A DNA stretch of 42,519 bases, from positions 1 through 42,519 of the forward strand of contig CALEIY010000006.1 of NCBI GenBank assembly GCA_937898665.1, given 5' to 3'. The notes beneath the pieces were generated by a model. The model saw only the letters and a program-made list of their open reading frames with translations. It was not told where the DNA came from and ran no database searches. Shown in pieces: positions 39,723-42,519 of the stretch (positions within the stretch are counted from its first letter, which is position 1; every line of letters begins with the position of its first letter). The position numbers and the translations under genes were made by a program. The stretch comes from Candidatus Bathyarchaeota archaeon. GTDB taxonomy: Archaea; Thermoproteota; Bathyarchaeia; TCS64; B23.

Positions 39723-40029
39723 AGACTTCCAGAGGGAGGTCTTGGAGTCGGAGCTGCCGGTCCTCGTGGAGTTCTGGGGATCCTGGTGTCCGCCATGCCA
39801 GAAGGAGAAGTATATCCTGGAGAAGCTGAGGGAGGAGTATAAGGATAGGATTAAGATCGTCACCATAAACGTCGATAGAAATCCGAGGGTGGCTTATAGG
39901 TATAGGATAAAGTGCGTCCCAACCTACATCATATTCCACAGGGGGGAAGCCATATACAGCGACATAGCTGCGAAATCCGAGGATCAGCTGAGGGAGATGA
40001 TTGAGAAGGCCCTCGGGAAAATAGCCTAA
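39706..40029 (+). CDS. thioredoxin
   Basis: A small disulfide oxidoreductase of 107 residues. The active site WCPPC is near residue 28, and the cis-proline segment is CVPTYIIFHRG. It overlaps the 3' end of the sulfoquinovose synthase gene by 17 nt and so is cotranscribed. It may keep the cysteines of that enzyme's N-terminal extension reduced; this is inference from position only. Confidence 0.93.
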   Translation: MEIRDRDFQREVLESELPVLVEFWGSWCPPCQKEKYILEKLREEYKDRIKIVTINVDRNPRVAYRYRIKCVPTYIIFHRGEAIYSDIAAKSEDQLREMIEKALGKIA

Positions 40030-40059
40030 TCAGCTTTGAAAAAGCTCAAAAATTAGGGT

Positions 40060-41925
40060 TTATCTGATCTCCTCCAGCTTTCTGTCCACCGAGTCTAGCC
40101 CCAGCCTCTGGAGCTCCTCGGACTTTGGTATGCCCCGCTCATCCCAGCCGATAAGCTGATAGTATCGCTTCACCTCCTCCTCAACACGACCCTTCTCAGG
40201 CGCCATCCCCTTATACGGCCCCGTGGGGAGAGGCTCATAGAACCTCTCCGGATTCACATCGTCGAGCCAGGGTCTCCAGCGGACATCGGGCCCCCCTAGG
40301 AGTAGGGCGGCTCTCTGGATGTGGATGATGCGCCTCGCCTGCGTCGAATACCACTCCTCCGGATCCAGCTTCCAGCCCCTAACCGCGGTGAAGAAGTCCC
40401 AGAGGAGGTCGAAGACGCCTGGTGGATATATGTTGAACATGCAGTAGACCCCTGAGTCGTGGAGGATCGTCGTCAGCTCACTCCTCATGTGATCAATCGG
40501 GTTATAGGCGATGGAGGTGTGGTCTCCACCCTGAACCGAGCAGCAGTAGGAGTGGATCGCCGGATAATCCCTCTCGCTTCTAATGCCATGAGCACCTATC
40601 CCTATCCCCTTAGATACGACGGCGTATCTAAGGGCGTCTACGCCCTTCATCTCGCTGATCTTCAGTGCCGCTCTGTAGGTTCCCTCAGCCAATATGTCGC
40701 CTATACCCTCACGGCTGAGGATGAGGTTTAGGAGCTTGGCGAAGGCTTCGGCATCTCCCCACTCAAGTTTGAAGCCTAGATCCTCCTCGGTTAGGATGCC
40801 CCGCTGATAGAGCTCGGCTGTGAAGCCTAGGAGGTTGCCGGTCTGTATACCGCAGAAGCCAAGCTCGTCGACGAGGGAGGCGAGATAGACATTCGCCTCG
40901 GGGTCGAAGATCCCGAGGTTTGTCCCAAGATAGGCTTGAAGCTCATAGTCGGGGTTGTCGGTTATAGCCCCCTTATGGGGGCCAACCCTGATGGTGGCCA
41001 CCTTGAGGCAGGAGGTTGGACATCCGAAGTCGGCCCAGTAGCGCTTAACCCACAGCCTCTGCTCAAACCTATCTACGCCATACTCCTTCCTGTCATGCCA
41101 CTCATCCTGCCAGTTCCTAACCGGCTCAGAGCTTAGGGAGTAGCCGACGTCATAGCCTGCATAGCCCGTCCCCCACCTCCTGAAGAGATCGCTGGCGAAG
41201 CATAGCTGACACACCCTATCGATGAGTTCATACACCCTCTCCGGATCGGCGACCTCCGGGAGCGGCCCCGTCCCCTTCACGGCTATGGCCTTGAGATTCT
41301 TGGATCCCATGACGGCGCCGTATCCCCCATAGCCGGCGGCGTGGCTGTATTTCCCAACGACGGCGGCCACTCTGATCAGCTTCTCGCCAGCCGGCCCTAT
41401 ATGGATGACAGCTGGCTCCCGCCACTCCCTCCTCCTGGGATGCCTCCTCTCCAGCTCCTCCCTAACCTCCCTATTCAGCCTCCTCAGCAGCTCTATGGAG
41501 CCTAGGCCCCATAGATGGCTGGCATCTCTGACCTCGCAGCCATCATCGGTGATCAGCAGGTAGACCGGCTTCTCCGCCCTGCCGGTGATGATGAGGCCAT
41601 CATAGCCTGCGCATCTAAGCTCCACTCCGAACTCTCCGCCTATTGTGGAGCCGACTATTCCATTGCTCTGGGGAGACTTACCTGAGACGCAGACTCTTCC
41701 ACCTGGGAAGTATCCGGTGAGAGGGCCTGCGAAGACCGTTAGGATGTTCTCCTCCCCGAGGGGGTCAACCTCCTCCCAGTGGTCTCCAAGTCGATCCCAG
41801 AGAACCTTCGCCGCCAGCCCCCTCCCGCCGATGTAATCCCTTAGAACCTCCTCCGGATACTCCACCTCCCTCACATCGCCGGAGGAGAGGTCAACCTCCA
41901 GGAATTTACCCGCGTAACCCCTCAA
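40060..41925 (-). CDS. aor: tungsten aldehyde:ferredoxin oxidoreductase-family enzyme
   Basis: A tungstopterin enzyme that oxidises aldehydes (or reduces acids), exchanging electrons with ferredoxin. The N-terminal domain has GGRGLAAKVLWDRLG, CVSGKSPQSNGIVGSTIGGEFG and GYGGYGAVMGSKNLKAIAVKG. At the cluster site the usual CxxCxxxC reads DFGCPTSC, so the first cysteine is Asp; the distal cysteine is kept in HDSGVYCMF. The length of 621 residues is normal. TTG 41925 follows the ferredoxin gene's stop, with GGGAGGTGA as ribosome site. The dedicated four-cluster ferredoxin gene upstream resembles the WOR5-type subunit arrangement. The substrate is unknown. Confidence 0.9.
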   Translation of the reverse strand: MRGYAGKFLEVDLSSGDVREVEYPEEVLRDYIGGRGLAAKVLWDRLGDHWEEVDPLGEENILTVFAGPLTGYFPGGRVCVSGKSPQSNGIVGSTIGGEFGVELRCAGYDGLIITGRAEKPVYLLITDDGCEVRDASHLWGLGSIELLRRLNREVREELERRHPRRREWREPAVIHIGPAGEKLIRVAAVVGKYSHAAGYGGYGAVMGSKNLKAIAVKGTGPLPEVADPERVYELIDRVCQLCFASDLFRRWGTGYAGYDVGYSLSSEPVRNWQDEWHDRKEYGVDRFEQRLWVKRYWADFGCPTSCLKVATIRVGPHKGAITDNPDYELQAYLGTNLGIFDPEANVYLASLVDELGFCGIQTGNLLGFTAELYQRGILTEEDLGFKLEWGDAEAFAKLLNLILSREGIGDILAEGTYRAALKISEMKGVDALRYAVVSKGIGIGAHGIRSERDYPAIHSYCCSVQGGDHTSIAYNPIDHMRSELTTILHDSGVYCMFNIYPPGVFDLLWDFFTAVRGWKLDPEEWYSTQARRIIHIQRAALLLGGPDVRWRPWLDDVNPERFYEPLPTGPYKGMAPEKGRVEEEVKRYYQLIGWDERGIPKSEELQRLGLDSVDRKLEEIR

Positions 41926-42447
41926 CTATATCACCTCCCTACCCTTCTCGCCGAAGAGGAGTATGGCCAGCTCCCTCGTCACCTCCTCAGGCCTCTTGGC
42001 ATAGAGATCATAGGAGGCCGATGGCTCCCTCCTAGCGATGTATAGGCAGTTCCAACGCCCCTCCTGGCAGGCCTTGACGCACTGGGGGTCTCCGTCGCAG
42101 AGGTCGCAGATTAGGGCGTAGTTCTCCGTCGGATGGATGTGGGGAACCCTCCCAGGGCAGGCATCGACACAGGCTCCACATCCAGTGCACCTCTCCTTGT
42201 CGACAACCACCCGTTTAAGCTCCTCATCCACGGAGATGGCGCCGACGGGGCAGGCCTCAACGCAGGCGGGGTTGTCGCACTGAGCGCAGAGATGAGGCAC
42301 CTCCAATCCTGGAACAAGCATGAACACCCTAATCCTGGAGGCCTCAGGCCATATACGGCCTTCATGGTGGAGGCTGCAGACGATCTCGCAGCGTCGACAT
42401 CCACTGCACTTGGCGTAGTCCCTCATGATCCAGAAGGGTTTCTCCAC
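41926..42447 (-). CDS. four-cluster ferredoxin subunit of the AOR-family enzyme
   Basis: A 173-residue HycB/DmsB-type electron-transfer protein with four [4Fe-4S] motifs: CSGCRRCEIVC, CAQCDNPACVEACP, CTGCGACVDACP and CDLCDGDPQCVKAC. It should carry electrons between the tungsten enzyme and a partner. GTG 42447 is chosen because the TATA box at 42486-42495 lies inside the ORF-track frame, making its start at 42516 impossible from that promoter; TTG 42453 is an alternative. It is the first gene of a two-gene operon with the AOR gene. Confidence 0.88.
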   Translation of the reverse strand: MEKPFWIMRDYAKCSGCRRCEIVCSLHHEGRIWPEASRIRVFMLVPGLEVPHLCAQCDNPACVEACPVGAISVDEELKRVVVDKERCTGCGACVDACPGRVPHIHPTENYALICDLCDGDPQCVKACQEGRWNCLYIARREPSASYDLYAKRPEEVTRELAILLFGEKGREVI

Positions 42448-42485
42448 GCTCAACCCTGATCGAATAAAGACCTCAATATTGAAGG

Positions 42486-42495
42486 GTATATAAAA
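42486..42495 (-). promoter_or_regulatory. TATA box of the ferredoxin-AOR operon
   Basis: The minus strand reads TTTTATATAC about 43 nt upstream of GTG 42447, predicting a leader of about 17 nt. Confidence 0.55.
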
Positions 42496-42519
42496 CCTAA
42501 GTGTTGGAATCCCCATTCA

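Noticed and set aside
42448-42516. N-terminal extension of the ferredoxin subunit in the ORF track
   Set aside because: The extension overlaps the TATA box at 42486-42495 and reads as non-conserved sequence before the ferredoxin motifs.

Overview
The window is chromosomal DNA from an archaeon, probably an anaerobic and possibly thermophilic member of the Thermoproteota/TACK lineages. Bathyarchaeia-like is my guess, not a demonstrated placement. The evidence is two TFB genes, Gar1, ribosomal protein S8e with SRP19, a class II-type HMG-CoA reductase, archaeal CoaD, archaeal-type inositol-phosphate synthase, DUF373 and DUF763, AGG/AGA-rich arginine codons, TATA boxes about 26-30 nt upstream of many start codons, and GGTGA-type ribosome binding sites inside operons. 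I saw no tRNA, rRNA, CRISPR array, insertion sequence or phage gene. The window is gene-dense (44 called genes); the only gap over 300 bases is 26099-26413.  Region 1 (1-9.7 kb) is a C4-dicarboxylate and electron-transfer block. Read leftward, hdrC-hdrB-frdB-frdA-hdrA form a tightly packed operon, followed by malic enzyme on its own promoter and a small zinc-ribbon gene. Read rightward from the same divergent intergenic region are the two subunits of class I fumarase and a MoaD/ThiS-like protein. Together these can convert malate to fumarate and pyruvate, and reduce fumarate (or oxidise succinate) in a cytoplasmic HdrABC-linked flavoprotein complex with no membrane anchor. This is the most interesting system here: HdrA carries a C-terminal MvhD-like domain that has lost every cysteine, and hdrB has no ATG/GTG/TTG that preserves its first cysteine.  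Region 2 (9.8-20.9 kb) is housekeeping: TtuA-type tRNA thiolase, inositol-1-phosphate synthase, the S8e-SRP19 and Gar1-TFB pairs, HypE, the condensin operon smc-scpA-scpB and a PepQ-like peptidase.  Region 3 (20.9-30.2 kb) has lipid genes (cis-prenyltransferase with DUF373; HMG-CoA reductase with a Trm112-like protein), two adjacent B12-binding-type radical SAM proteins, a second TFB and an ACT-V4R regulator.  Region 4 (30.4-36.8 kb) has CoaD, an M20 hydrolase, DUF763, a stand-alone lipoate-ligase C-terminal domain, a two-gene ThyX-family pair that looks like a split enzyme, ThiI and Hsp20.  Region 5 (36.8-42.5 kb) has a phosphodiesterase, a UDP-sulfoquinovose synthase (Agl3/SQD1 type) with an unusual Cys-rich N-terminus, a thioredoxin, and a tungsten aldehyde:ferredoxin oxidoreductase-family enzyme with its four-cluster ferredoxin subunit.  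Start codons were re-chosen against ribosome binding sites, TATA spacing and family N-termini, so several differ from the ORF track. All family assignments are by reading motifs, not by database search.
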